The position numbers and the translations under genes were made by a program. From JBBSEZ01 sp038239195 (GTDB lineage Bacteria > Planctomycetota > Planctomycetia > Gemmatales > Gemmataceae), in NCBI GenBank assembly GCA_038239195.1, contig JBBSEZ010000390.1, positions 1-9,500 of the forward strand: DNA of 9,500 bases, given 5' to 3'. The notes below the pieces were generated by a model. That model searched no databases. It was not told where the DNA came from and saw only the letters and a program-made list of their open reading frames with translations. Shown one piece after another: positions 1 through 6,940 of the stretch. Position 1 is the first letter of the stretch. The number at the start of each line of letters is the position of its first letter.

Positions 1-1
1 A

Positions 2-2335
2 GACGAAGAGCTGACCGCGTTATTCGAGGAGCTCCACGCCGACGACGGGGAGCCCGAGGTACTGTTGTGCGGCCCCGACCGCTTCGTCCGGCGCCTCCGG
101 CAGGCACCGCTGGAAGTGCCTCGCCAACCGACGGCAAAGGGGCGGAGCACGAAGCCTTCCTCTTTCCGGCTCGAGGCCCCGCGGCGCAAGGGGCTGGACC
201 AGCTCCGACTCCGCGAGGTGCCGCGTACGCCCCCCGGGCCCGGCCAGATCGAGATCGAGGTGCGTGCCGCAGGCCTGAACTTCCGCGACGTCCTGCTGGC
301 CCTCGACTTGATTCCGGGCGACCTTTACGAAAGCAGTCCGGGAGGCGCGACGCTCGGGTTGGAATGCGCCGGGATCGTCCGGTCGGTCGGAGAAGGCGTG
401 ACCGAGTGGCGGGCCGGCGACCGGGTGGTTGCCCTGGCGCCGAATGCCTTCTCCCGCTTCGTGCTCGCCCAGGCGGAGAGGGCCCGGCGCCTGCCGGCCC
501 GGTGGAGCCATGAAGAGGCGGCCACCGTGCTTTCCGTGTTCCTGACCGCCTGGTACAGCCTGGTCCACCTGGCTCAACTCGCCCCGGGCGAGCGCGTGCT
601 CCTCCACGGCGCGGCGGGGGGCGTGGGACTGGCGGCCGTGCAAATCGTTCGCCACCTGGGCGGCGAACTGTTCGCCACTGCCGGCACGCCGGAAAAACGG
701 CATTACTTGCGTGCCCTCGGTGTCCCCCACGTCTTCGATAGCCGTTCGCTGGCGTTCGCCGACGAAGTGCGTGCCGCCACCGGGGGCCAGGGCGTGGACG
801 TGGTGCTCAACTCCGTGACGGGCGAAGTCATGGAACGGAGCCTCGCCTTGCTGAGGCCCTTCGGCCGCTTCCTCGAAATCGGCAAACGCGATTTTCTGGA
901 GGACCGACCGCTGGGCCTGCGGCCGTTTCTCAAGAACCTCTCGTATTTCAGCGTGGACGTGGATCAACTCGGCGTTCGTCGGCCGGGGCTCGTCCGATCC
1001 CTGCTCGACGAGTTGATGATGCTGTTCGAGCGAGGCATCCTGGCTCCACTGCCCCACCGGGCCTTCGGCGTTGGGGATGCGGCCGCCGCCTTCCAGCACG
1101 TGCAGCGCTCGCAGCACGTCGGCAAGGTGGTGATCGCCCTGGACGAGCCGGCGCCGGCCGTGCTGCCGCCCCTCCTGGGGACAGTCCGCTTCCGGGACGA
1201 CGCCACCTACCTGATAACCGGCGGACTGGGCGGCTTTGGGCCCGCCTGTGCTCGCTGGCTTGTCGAGCGCGGTGCCCGGCATCTGCTGCTGGTCGGGCGC
1301 CGCGGAGAAGCCAGCCCGGGCGCGCGGGGAACGCGGGCCGCCATCGAAGAAGCCGGTGGCCAGGCCCGGATCGCCGCCCTCGACGTGACCGATGCCGCCG
1401 CGCTGGCGGGGTTTCTCTCCACGGTCCGCGAACAACTTCCTCCGCTGCGCGGGGTGATCCATTCGGCGATGGTGCTCGACGACAGCAGCATCTTCAACCT
1501 CGACCGGGAGAGGTTCGGGCGGGCGTTGGCCCCGAAGATGGTCGGCGCATGGAACCTGCACCGGCTCACCTTACAGGACCCCCTCGAACACTTCATTCTC
1601 TTCTCTTCGGTTGCCTCGATGCTCGGCAGTCCCGGACAGGGCAATTATGCCGCGGGGAACGCCTTTCTCGATGCGCTGGCGCTCTATCGGCGCCGGCGCG
1701 GGCTCCCCGCCCTGGCGGTCAACTGGGGAGTGATCGGGGAAGTCGGCCACGTGGCCGAACGCGAGGAGCTCGAGCAACGCCTGGCCCGGGGTGGTGCGGT
1801 AGGGCTGGCGCCCCACCGCGCCCTCCAAATGTTGGGGCACCTCATCCAGACGGACGCCCAGCGCGTCGGCGTCATGGACGTGGATTGGCAACAAATGGCG
1901 CGCTCCCGGCCGCGGATGCGCAGCCCCGTCTGGTCCGATCTCCTGGCGGATGGCCCGGCCGAGCAAAGCGGAGAGCGCGGCCGCAGCGACTTCAACCAGC
2001 TCCTCAACTCCCATCCCGCGGAACAATGGCCCGAGCTCTTTCAGGCCCGGGTGGCAGACCACGTGGGGGGCGTCCTCGGCACGAGCGTGGAACGGGTGGA
2101 GACGGGGAAGTCGCTGACGTTGATGGGCATGGACTCGCTCATGGCGGTCGAGTTGAGCATCCGCCTCGAGCGCGACCTCAAGGTCGAGGTGCCCGTCATG
2201 GTCCTCATGCAAGGCCCCAGTGTTGCCCACCTGGCCAGGCAGCTTGGGGCGCAATTTGTCCAACGGAGGTCCGAGAAGCCACCGACCGGGACGGGCTCGG
2301 CGGCGAGAACCGGAGAAGTCAACGGTCAGAGGTAG
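2..2335 (+). CDS. Type I polyketide synthase, C-terminal part (ER-KR-ACP), 5' end outside window
   Basis: The reading frame is open to the left edge, so this is the last 777 residues of a larger multidomain enzyme. Domains in order: an enoylreductase at about residues 45-365, with the NADPH-binding motif HGAAGGVG at 202-209; a ketoreductase at about 400-590, with TGGLGGFG at 406-413 and catalytic residues K512, S536, Y549 and N553; and an acyl carrier protein at about 683-748, with the phosphopantetheine serine S712 in GMDSLMAVEL. Together these reduce the beta-keto group to an alcohol and saturate an enoyl intermediate on a carrier-bound chain; the dehydratase and condensing domains would lie upstream. 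The KR has LDD at 492-494 and no Trp eight residues before the Tyr, the B-type pattern. At the ER position where Tyr marks one methyl configuration there is Ile104. The protein ends 29 residues after the ACP with no thioesterase or reductase, so release must happen elsewhere. Domain calls are secure; the product is unknown. Confidence 0.95.
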   Translation, partial: DEELTALFEELHADDGEPEVLLCGPDRFVRRLRQAPLEVPRQPTAKGRSTKPSSFRLEAPRRKGLDQLRLREVPRTPPGPGQIEIEVRAAGLNFRDVLLALDLIPGDLYESSPGGATLGLECAGIVRSVGEGVTEWRAGDRVVALAPNAFSRFVLAQAERARRLPARWSHEEAATVLSVFLTAWYSLVHLAQLAPGERVLLHGAAGGVGLAAVQIVRHLGGELFATAGTPEKRHYLRALGVPHVFDSRSLAFADEVRAATGGQGVDVVLNSVTGEVMERSLALLRPFGRFLEIGKRDFLEDRPLGLRPFLKNLSYFSVDVDQLGVRRPGLVRSLLDELMMLFERGILAPLPHRAFGVGDAAAAFQHVQRSQHVGKVVIALDEPAPAVLPPLLGTVRFRDDATYLITGGLGGFGPACARWLVERGARHLLLVGRRGEASPGARGTRAAIEEAGGQARIAALDVTDAAALAGFLSTVREQLPPLRGVIHSAMVLDDSSIFNLDRERFGRALAPKMVGAWNLHRLTLQDPLEHFILFSSVASMLGSPGQGNYAAGNAFLDALALYRRRRGLPALAVNWGVIGEVGHVAEREELEQRLARGGAVGLAPHRALQMLGHLIQTDAQRVGVMDVDWQQMARSRPRMRSPVWSDLLADGPAEQSGERGRSDFNQLLNSHPAEQWPELFQARVADHVGGVLGTSVERVETGKSLTLMGMDSLMAVELSIRLERDLKVEVPVMVLMQGPSVAHLARQLGAQFVQRRSEKPPTGTGSAARTGEVNGQR

Positions 2336-2338
2336 GAA

Positions 2339-2869
2339 ATGCAGCCGTCGTCCACGACGCCCTTCATCTGGGGCCGTTCCTACAGTCGCACCAGCGCCGA
2401 TGGCGGTATCGTCGGAATGGGGGCCTTCCTGGCGGTCGCTCGCCTGTCGTCAGCGTCGTCGGGTGGCCGGGCTTCTTCGGTGCCGTGCGAGGAGCGCCAA
2501 GCCCGCGGCCGCCGTCCTCTTCCCCTCGGCCGCACAGTTGGCACCGGCCCGGAAGGACGCCCGGCACGTCTCGATCAGTTCCCGCCCACGCCGCGCGATC
2601 CCGGAGGCACCCACCAGGTCATCTGGGACGAACTGGTGGGCGAGCCGTTCGAGGCCCGACCGCCGAACAAGCCCCTCACGGTCGCCGGGTATGACGCCGG
2701 GGGGGCGTTGACGGCCTACGTCGATCCGATCGCCGTGAGCGACGCCCTCCCGGACGCGGCGCTGTTCCTCGCGCCGGGGTGGTACGTCAACGTCCCCCTC
2801 GAAGCGACCTGCGAAGCGTCGTGGAGCGTAACTCCGCAGCCGATCCGAGACCTCGCGCCAGGTTCGTGA
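2339..2869 (+). pseudogene. DUF4058 C-terminal fragment fused to unrelated leader
   Basis: An ATG four bases after the polyketide synthase stop opens a 176-codon frame. Its first 77 codons match nothing I recognise. From D78 onward it matches the C-terminal third of the intact DUF4058 protein at 5004-5738 (that protein's residues 146-244) almost residue for residue, including VIWDELVGEPFEARPP and the WYVNVPLE segment. The N-terminal two thirds of the family, including the MPIHDW start and the ExxSPxNK motif, are missing, so this is probably a truncated remnant rather than a working protein. Many differences from the intact copy fall at third codon positions and the shared part has no frameshift. 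That suggests the paralogues diverged under selection before truncation. A short functional protein cannot be excluded, since a predictor would call the whole frame as a gene. Confidence 0.75.
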
Positions 2870-2971
2870 CCCGCTCGCGGGCCCCGCCGTGGCGCGACGA
2901 GCACCCAATGAGGGATTGCTCCTTCACCGTCCCCTTGACTGTCCCTGCTGGCCTCACGCCGGCAAGAAAGG
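2571..2971 (+). repeat. Direct repeat copy 1 (DUF4058 3' end plus flank)
   Basis: This 401-bp segment aligns with 5437-5840 in the same orientation. By hand count about 88% of positions are identical. There is one 3-bp indel just before the stop codon. Similarity starts abruptly at TCGATC within the coding region, continues through the stop (2867-2869), and runs about 100 bp into non-coding DNA, ending around GGCAAGAAAGG. The identity is about 89% in the coding part and about 83% in the flank. Confidence 0.9.
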
Positions 2972-3003
2972 AAGGCAGGCTTTCTCGCCTGATTGGGCGA
3001 AGA

Positions 3004-3023
3004 GTCAGCCTGGAAAGGCTGAC
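3004..3023. repeat. Perfect 7-bp inverted repeat (hairpin)
   Basis: GTCAGCC and GGCTGAC are exact inverted repeats separated by the 6-nt loop TGGAAA. They sit about 145 bp before the start of the 3169 gene and about 135 bp after the DUF4058 fragment stop. No T-run follows, so a classical terminator is unlikely. A dispersed palindrome is an alternative. Confidence 0.55.
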
Positions 3024-3113
3024 CTCCAACCCTGCGGTGTAAGTCCTTTGCGTGCCAGGGGAGCTCGACAGTCGAGGTCGAGCCCAAACGCCGCCCCATC
3101 TGGGACAGCCGAC

Positions 3114-3119
3114 TATAAT
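3114..3119 (+). promoter_or_regulatory. Candidate -10 box TATAAT
   Basis: A perfect TATAAT lies 49 bp before the chosen start of the unknown gene at 3169, in an otherwise very GC-rich intergenic region. The position about 17 bp upstream (CCGCCC) does not resemble TTGACA, so only half of a sigma-70 promoter is visible. Confidence 0.35.
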
Positions 3120-3168
3120 GCCGGTAGCCCACTGCTCGCCCTCCCCGTTTGGCGTTGAGGCACGTTCC

Positions 3169-3990
3169 ATGCCGGCCGAAAAGCGTCAGGTCGATGGGCG
3201 GGATTTCTGGTTCTCTATCGAGCGGCCCTCCCAGCCCGACCCGGAAACTGGTGACCTCAAAGAGGCGCCCGGATACTACGTCGCGTTCTCGACCCGGGAG
3301 CCGTCCGCGGTCCTTCCCGGAGAGATCGTCAAGGACGATCGAGGCCGAGCCAGGCTGTTTCCTTCCCCCGCCGCTGCCCTCGAGGCCGGCGTCAAGGAGG
3401 TAACGGCCCGAGCCCGCCTCCCGACCACAGTGTTTGCTGTCGGCCTCCCGGGGGGCACGAAGCAGGCGGAGTTCGAGCCCTACGTTCGACTGTTGCGGGA
3501 GGATGGGGTCAATCCTGATGGCAAGCCTCGGGTGGAAGACTCGTTCGGACGCAAGTGGCTTCACGTCTGGGACGACCGCGCAGCGGCCGAACGGTTTGCC
3601 GCGCGGCTTCGCAAGGAAACCCACAACCGAAACTGGGAGGTGTACCAACTCAGCCCCCTGCGCCCCCGAGCCGATGAGGCAGCCGATCCTCCAGGGCCCA
3701 TCGAAATCCTTGTCGGGCGGCAGAGCGAGGGGAACACCTACAATCTGCATCCCAAGAGTTTCAAGCTCCTCCGTCAGCGTTTTCCGCAGGCCCGCAGTCT
3801 GCCGACCATCTTCATCGGCAGGGACACGCAGGGCGACGACGAAGCCACTTCGGGATCGATCTACGACCACGTGGCCACCCTCTTGACCGGACTGTCCCCC
3901 GAGAAGTTATGCGACGCCTTCGGGGGCTACCGCGTCGCTGACCCGATTTCAAATCTTACGCTTTGGGAGACAACCCTGGCTACCCAGTGA
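3169..3990 (+). CDS. Unrecognised 273-residue cytoplasmic protein
   Basis: I do not recognise the family. The frame is open from 3052, but the ATG at 3169 (MPAEKR) is preferred: GAGG lies 9 nt upstream and the earlier part overlaps promoter-like DNA. No signal peptide or membrane segment is visible. The protein looks two-part. Residues 1-165 contain aromatic, charged alternating segments, including GYYVAFSTRE near 35-44 and a basic/acidic helix DDRAAAERFAARLRKE at 135-150 ending in WEVYQL. A proline-rich linker follows at about 165-178. Residues 179-273 contain a likely strand-loop segment (IFIGRDTQGDDE, 214-225) and a hydrophobic helix (YDHVATLLTGLS, 232-243). It ends 46 bp from the end of the opposing nuclease-like gene. 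Coding status is supported by the long frame and consistent GC-rich third positions; function is unknown. Confidence 0.7.
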   Translation: MPAEKRQVDGRDFWFSIERPSQPDPETGDLKEAPGYYVAFSTREPSAVLPGEIVKDDRGRARLFPSPAAALEAGVKEVTARARLPTTVFAVGLPGGTKQAEFEPYVRLLREDGVNPDGKPRVEDSFGRKWLHVWDDRAAAERFAARLRKETHNRNWEVYQLSPLRPRADEAADPPGPIEILVGRQSEGNTYNLHPKSFKLLRQRFPQARSLPTIFIGRDTQGDDEATSGSIYDHVATLLTGLSPEKLCDAFGGYRVADPISNLTLWETTLATQ

Positions 3991-4036
3991 GGCCACTCCT
4001 CTGGACGGAGCTTGGGGCATCCTCCTCACCTTCAAG

Positions 4037-4702
4037 TCAAGGCGGCGGCCAGGGATGCCAGGCGTCTCGGTAGTTCTGGAAATCGACCTGCCCAGGCCCG
4101 GACTGGGCCGTGGTGCTCGTCAACACGATCCGAAATCGTACGTACGCCTTTCCCTTCGGATCGACGTGCAGCGTGCCCGCCTGCTCGTTGACGTACCGAG
4201 CATAGAGAGTGCCCCGGCGAATCACGATGAAATCGGACCAGCGGCCCTGCTTCCCCTCTCCGCGTCGGATGGGGAAAACGTAGACGATGGGCGGGTTGTC
4301 CTGCGGGACGGCGAGTTGATCTTCTGGCACGTTGATGAGAGCGAAGTAACTGTTCTGCTGTTCCCGCGCGGTGGCGCCCTTGACCTGGACACGAGTGACC
4401 TCGACGGCAACTCCTTTCACCACGAGCACGTCGTCTCCGACGTCTACCTCGGGGATGGCGACATTGATGCGGCGGTGAAGAAATTCGGCCATCACAGCCA
4501 GGTGCCCGCTTCGCCCGAAGAACGCTCGCTTGCTGCGCGCTTCGGCATCTTCTTGGGTGGGCTCGGCGGGAGCGTCAACCTCTTCGCCGCGGCCCGGGAG
4601 CGACGATTCCGACGGAACGAGCGACTCGCCTCCCGGTGGTTGCACCACTCCCTCGGGCGGATCGACGCTTTCGGCCCGGTCCGGCTTCTTTTTTCGGGGC
4701 AT
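4037..4702 (-). CDS. PD-(D/E)XK nuclease-superfamily-like protein, function unknown
   Basis: This is a 221-residue protein from the start MPRKKK; the frame extends to 4768, so a longer start is possible, and none of the candidates has a well-spaced ribosome site. The first ~55 residues are charged and proline-rich, probably disordered. The following domain has the restriction-endonuclease-like pattern of DUF4365-type proteins: a helix with an acidic residue (GHLAVMAEFLHRR, E73), a strand ending VDVGDD (D90/D91), then TRVQVKG with Q106 and K108. These would be the E, D and QxK metal-site residues. The end has FQNYRDAWHPW, like the Tyr/Trp-rich last helix of such proteins. In the family these domains cleave DNA in repair, defence or mobile-element settings, but many members are uncharacterised. 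Here there is no partner methylase, helicase or transposase. The fold assignment is inferred from motif spacing; nuclease activity is not shown. Confidence 0.75.
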   Translation of the reverse strand: MPRKKKPDRAESVDPPEGVVQPPGGESLVPSESSLPGRGEEVDAPAEPTQEDAEARSKRAFFGRSGHLAVMAEFLHRRINVAIPEVDVGDDVLVVKGVAVEVTRVQVKGATAREQQNSYFALINVPEDQLAVPQDNPPIVYVFPIRRGEGKQGRWSDFIVIRRGTLYARYVNEQAGTLHVDPKGKAYVRFRIVLTSTTAQSGPGQVDFQNYRDAWHPWPPP

Positions 4703-5003
4703 CTTCACACCGAGTGGACGAGAAGGCGCCAGTGCCGTCATTCCTCGGCACCGTTGGACGAAAGCCATTCTAAGCAGAGGAGGCGCGGGCGTCGCTGGTC
4801 ATCAAGGAATCGAAGCGGCGCAGTCGCTTCCTGAGCAGCGGCACGTGGGGACACGATCGGCACGGCCCCGGAAGGACGCCCTGCCCTCTTGCGGCCGGGC
4901 CACCCTCCCGACGAGACCGGACAGAAGGCCTTCCTGCGGTCGCTGACAGATCGTTCGACCCGGGAGGCCCCCGCGTGGTAAAATGGCCCTGGAGGAACAC
5001 GCC
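4703..5003. other. Divergent intergenic region
   Basis: These 301 bp separate the nuclease-like gene (leftward) from the intact DUF4058 gene (rightward), so promoters for both should lie here. The left 66 bp could be coding if the longer start at 4768 is used. I see a 6-bp inverted repeat GAAGCG/CGCTTC (4812-4817 and 4825-4830) and a TAAAAT box at 4979-4984 just before the DUF4058 ribosome site, without a clear -35 partner. No RNA gene is evident. Confidence 0.45.
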
Positions 5004-5738
5004 ATGCCGATTCACGACTGGGGCCGCGTCGATTCCGGGACGTTTCACGACTTTCACCAGGGGTGGACGATCGAGGTCCGCAACGCGTTGAACCGCGGTG
5101 TGCTCCCGGCAGGCTACTTCGCGATGGCCGACCAGAGGGTGAGCGGGCCCGAGCCGGACGTGATCGCCCTGGAGCTGCGGGGGCCATCGGCCTCGCCGTC
5201 GGGCGGGTTATTCATCGCCGACGTCCCCCCCCGTGCCCGGCAAATCGCGAGCGCTGCGATGGACCGGGCGGCCTACGCTCGAAAGGCCAACCGCATCGCC
5301 GTCCGCCATCCGCTCGGCCACGTCGTGGCCATGATCGAGGTCGTCTCGCCGGGGAACAAGGACAGCAAGCACGCGATTCGCTCGTTCACCACCAAGGCCA
5401 TCGACTTCCTCCGCAATGGCATCAACCTCGTGGTGGTCGATCTGTTCCCGCCCACCCCGCGCGACCCGGAAGGCATCCACCGAGTCATCTGGGACGAGTT
5501 GGTGGGCGAGCCGTTTGAGGCCCGACCTCCGGACAAGCCCCTCACGGTCTCCGGGTACGACGCTGGGGAGCCGTTGACGGCCAACGTCGATCCGGTCGCC
5601 GTGGGGGGCCCGCTCCCGGACGCGGCGCTGTTCCTCGCGCCGAGGTGGTACGTCAACGTCCCCCTCGAATCGACCTACGAAGCGTCGTGGAGCGTAACGC
5701 CACAGCCGATCCGAGAGCTTGTCGCGCCAGGTTCGTGA
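5004..5738 (+). CDS. DUF4058 family protein (intact)
   Basis: This is a 244-residue protein. The start MPIHDW at 5004 is chosen over the ATG at 4983 because it matches the conserved N-terminus of the family and has GGAGG 8 nt upstream. Conserved segments follow: FHDFHQGWTIEVRNALN (14-30), EPDVIALELR (50-59), IEVVSPGNKDS (111-121) and a hydrophobic strand INLVVVDLF (140-148). No signal peptide or membrane helix is seen, so it is probably cytoplasmic. The family is common in planctomycetes, often in several copies per genome, and has no established function. The PD at 51-52 followed by EVVSP at 112-116 resembles the pattern in Uma2-type PD-(D/E)XK proteins; that link is my inference. Its last 99 codons and 3' flank are duplicated at 2571-2971. 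Confidence 0.93.
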   Translation: MPIHDWGRVDSGTFHDFHQGWTIEVRNALNRGVLPAGYFAMADQRVSGPEPDVIALELRGPSASPSGGLFIADVPPRARQIASAAMDRAAYARKANRIAVRHPLGHVVAMIEVVSPGNKDSKHAIRSFTTKAIDFLRNGINLVVVDLFPPTPRDPEGIHRVIWDELVGEPFEARPPDKPLTVSGYDAGEPLTANVDPVAVGGPLPDAALFLAPRWYVNVPLESTYEASWSVTPQPIRELVAPGS

Positions 5739-5840
5739 CCAGCTAGCGGGCCCCCCCATGGCGCGACGAGTCCCAGATGCTGGCTTGCTCCTTCACCATT
5801 CCTTTGACTTTCCCTGCCGGCCTCACCCCGGCAAGAAAGG
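5437..5840 (+). repeat. Direct repeat copy 2 (DUF4058 3' end plus flank)
   Basis: This is the intact-gene partner of the segment at 2571-2971, about 2.87 kb away in the same orientation. It covers the last 100 or so codons of the DUF4058 gene and about 100 bp beyond its stop. The 3-bp difference in length is one codon near the C-terminus (ELVAPGS here, DLAPGS in the other copy). Confidence 0.9.
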
Positions 5841-5842
5841 TC
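5806..5842 (+). terminator. Hairpin after DUF4058, possible terminator or repeat end
   Basis: TGCCGG (5815-5820) and CCGGCA (5828-5833) pair around a 7-nt loop. Outside them GACTTTC (5806-5812) can pair with GAAAGGTC (5835-5842) with small bulges. The inner stem is kept in the other copy (TGCTGG/CCGGCA, using a G-T pair), which argues that the structure matters. There is no downstream T-run, so it may be a recombination or repeat boundary instead. Confidence 0.4.
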
Positions 5843-5915
5843 GGCCGGTGGCAGGCGGAAGGTATCTTGCCGCACGCCATCGTGGTATCTTCAAGGAAGG
5901 TGAAGGATTCGTTCA

Positions 5916-5965
5916 GGGGGCGTGCAAGGGGTGAGAGGAACCGAAAGTATCGACCTCACGCCCCC
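5916..5965. repeat. 9-bp perfect inverted repeat upstream of the EboB-like gene
   Basis: GGGGGCGTG at 5916-5924 and CACGCCCCC at 5957-5965 are exact inverted repeats separated by 32 bp, about 70 bp before the EboB-like start. The arrangement suits either an RNA stem with a large loop or a two-half-site operator. The rest of the 5739-6035 gap holds the duplicated flank (to 5840), a GATAAT box at 6006-6011 with no -35 partner, and no gene I can support. Confidence 0.4.
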
Positions 5966-6035
5966 GCTCAACCCGGCCGGCCCGCCGGACGGCAAGGCTC
6001 TCCAAGATAATGCACCATCTGAGGTTATAGCGGCC

Positions 6036-6905
6036 ATGAACTACGTTGACCCCCACATCCACATGATCTCCCGCGTCACCGACGACTACCACCGCATGGC
6101 CCGGTGCGGCTGCGTCGCCGTCTCCGAGCCCGCCTTCTGGGCCGGCTTCGACCGCGGCTCCGCCGAGGGCTTCCGCGACTACTTCCATCACCTCACCGAG
6201 GTCGAGCCCAAACGCGCCGCCCTGTTCGGCATCCGCCACTATTCCTGGCTCTGCATCAACGCCAAGGAGGCCGAGAACGTCAAGCTCTCGCGCGAGGTCA
6301 TCGCTATCATCCCCGAGTTCCTCGACAAGCCCAACGTCCTCGGCATCGGCGAGATCGGCCTGAACAAGAACACCCGCAACGAGGCCACCATCTTCCAGGA
6401 GCACCTCGACCTCGCCGCCCGCACCGACGAGCTCGTCCTCATCCACACCCCCCACCTCGAGGACAAGTACAAGGGCACGCGCATGATCGTGGACATGCTC
6501 CGCAACGACTCCCGCATCCAGCCCGAACGGGTGTGCGTCGATCACGTCGAGGAGCACACCGTCCGCTTCGCGCTGGACAACGGCTTCTGGTGCGGGATGA
6601 CGCTCTACCCGACCACGAAATGCACCCCCGCCCGCGCATGCGACATCCTCGAAATGGTCGGCACCGACCGCATCATGGCCAATTCGGCGGGCGACTGGGG
6701 CAAGTCCGACCCGCTCGCCGTGCCCGAACTGGTGCTCGAAATGCGCCGCCGCGGCCACGGCGAGGCGGCCATCCAGAAGGTGGTGTACGACAACCCGCTG
6801 GCGTTCTTCCGGCAGAGCAAGCGCTGGGTCGAGCCCGACGCCCAGGCCGAACCGAGGCCCGTGGCCAGGGCGGCAACGAAAGAACGCTTGCCGGCGAAGG
6901 GATAA
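6036..6905 (+). CDS. TatD-family metal-dependent hydrolase, EboB-like
   Basis: This is a 289-residue TIM-barrel amidohydrolase-type enzyme. The start MNYVDPHIH places the first metal ligands H7 and H9 right after the start, as in the family; GAGG lies 11 nt upstream. Other probable ligands are E106 in GIGEIG, H137 in LIHTPH, H170 in CVDH and D220 in SAGDWG. The segments TDDYHRMARCGCVAVSEPAF (15-34) and NSAGDWGKSDPLAVP (216-230) match what I recall of EboB proteins better than general TatD nucleases. The eboABCDEF (edb) cluster of cyanobacteria and other bacteria has been linked to moving a precursor metabolite to the periplasm; the reaction of EboB is not established. No other ebo gene (UbiA-like prenyltransferase, dehydroquinate-synthase-like, sugar-isomerase-like) is in the window. 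A plain TatD DNase role is less likely but possible. The C-terminal 20 residues are a charged extension. Confidence 0.9.
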   Translation: MNYVDPHIHMISRVTDDYHRMARCGCVAVSEPAFWAGFDRGSAEGFRDYFHHLTEVEPKRAALFGIRHYSWLCINAKEAENVKLSREVIAIIPEFLDKPNVLGIGEIGLNKNTRNEATIFQEHLDLAARTDELVLIHTPHLEDKYKGTRMIVDMLRNDSRIQPERVCVDHVEEHTVRFALDNGFWCGMTLYPTTKCTPARACDILEMVGTDRIMANSAGDWGKSDPLAVPELVLEMRRRGHGEAAIQKVVYDNPLAFFRQSKRWVEPDAQAEPRPVARAATKERLPAKG

Positions 6906-6940
6906 GAGAACGACGAGCCGCGCGATCGCAGCGCCCCGTC

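Larger units (their letters stand above)
2870..3168. other. Intergenic region with hairpins and a promoter-like box
   Basis: This 299-bp stretch has no convincing gene. Its first 102 bp are the non-coding tail of the DUF4058 duplication. It then holds two inverted repeats: CAGGC/GCCTG at 2976-2980 and 2987-2991, and the perfect 7-bp pair GTCAGCC/GGCTGAC at 3004-3010 and 3017-3023. A TATAAT box lies at 3114-3119. Small open frames here lack family features and overlap the repeat, so I treat them as chance. Confidence 0.6.

Noticed and set aside
20..1561. A 513-codon open frame on the minus strand
   Set aside because: It lies opposite the polyketide synthase frame, whose domains and catalytic residues are unmistakable. 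High GC leaves few stops on the other strand, and its translation shows no domain.
3074..3090. 17-base exact match to 6198-6214
   Set aside because: One copy is non-coding and the other lies inside the EboB-like gene, with no extension on either side. In GC-rich codon-biased DNA this is most simply chance.
4770..5057. 95-codon minus-strand frame in the divergent intergenic region
   Set aside because: It overlaps the start and ribosome site of the DUF4058 gene and has no recognisable feature; too weak to call.
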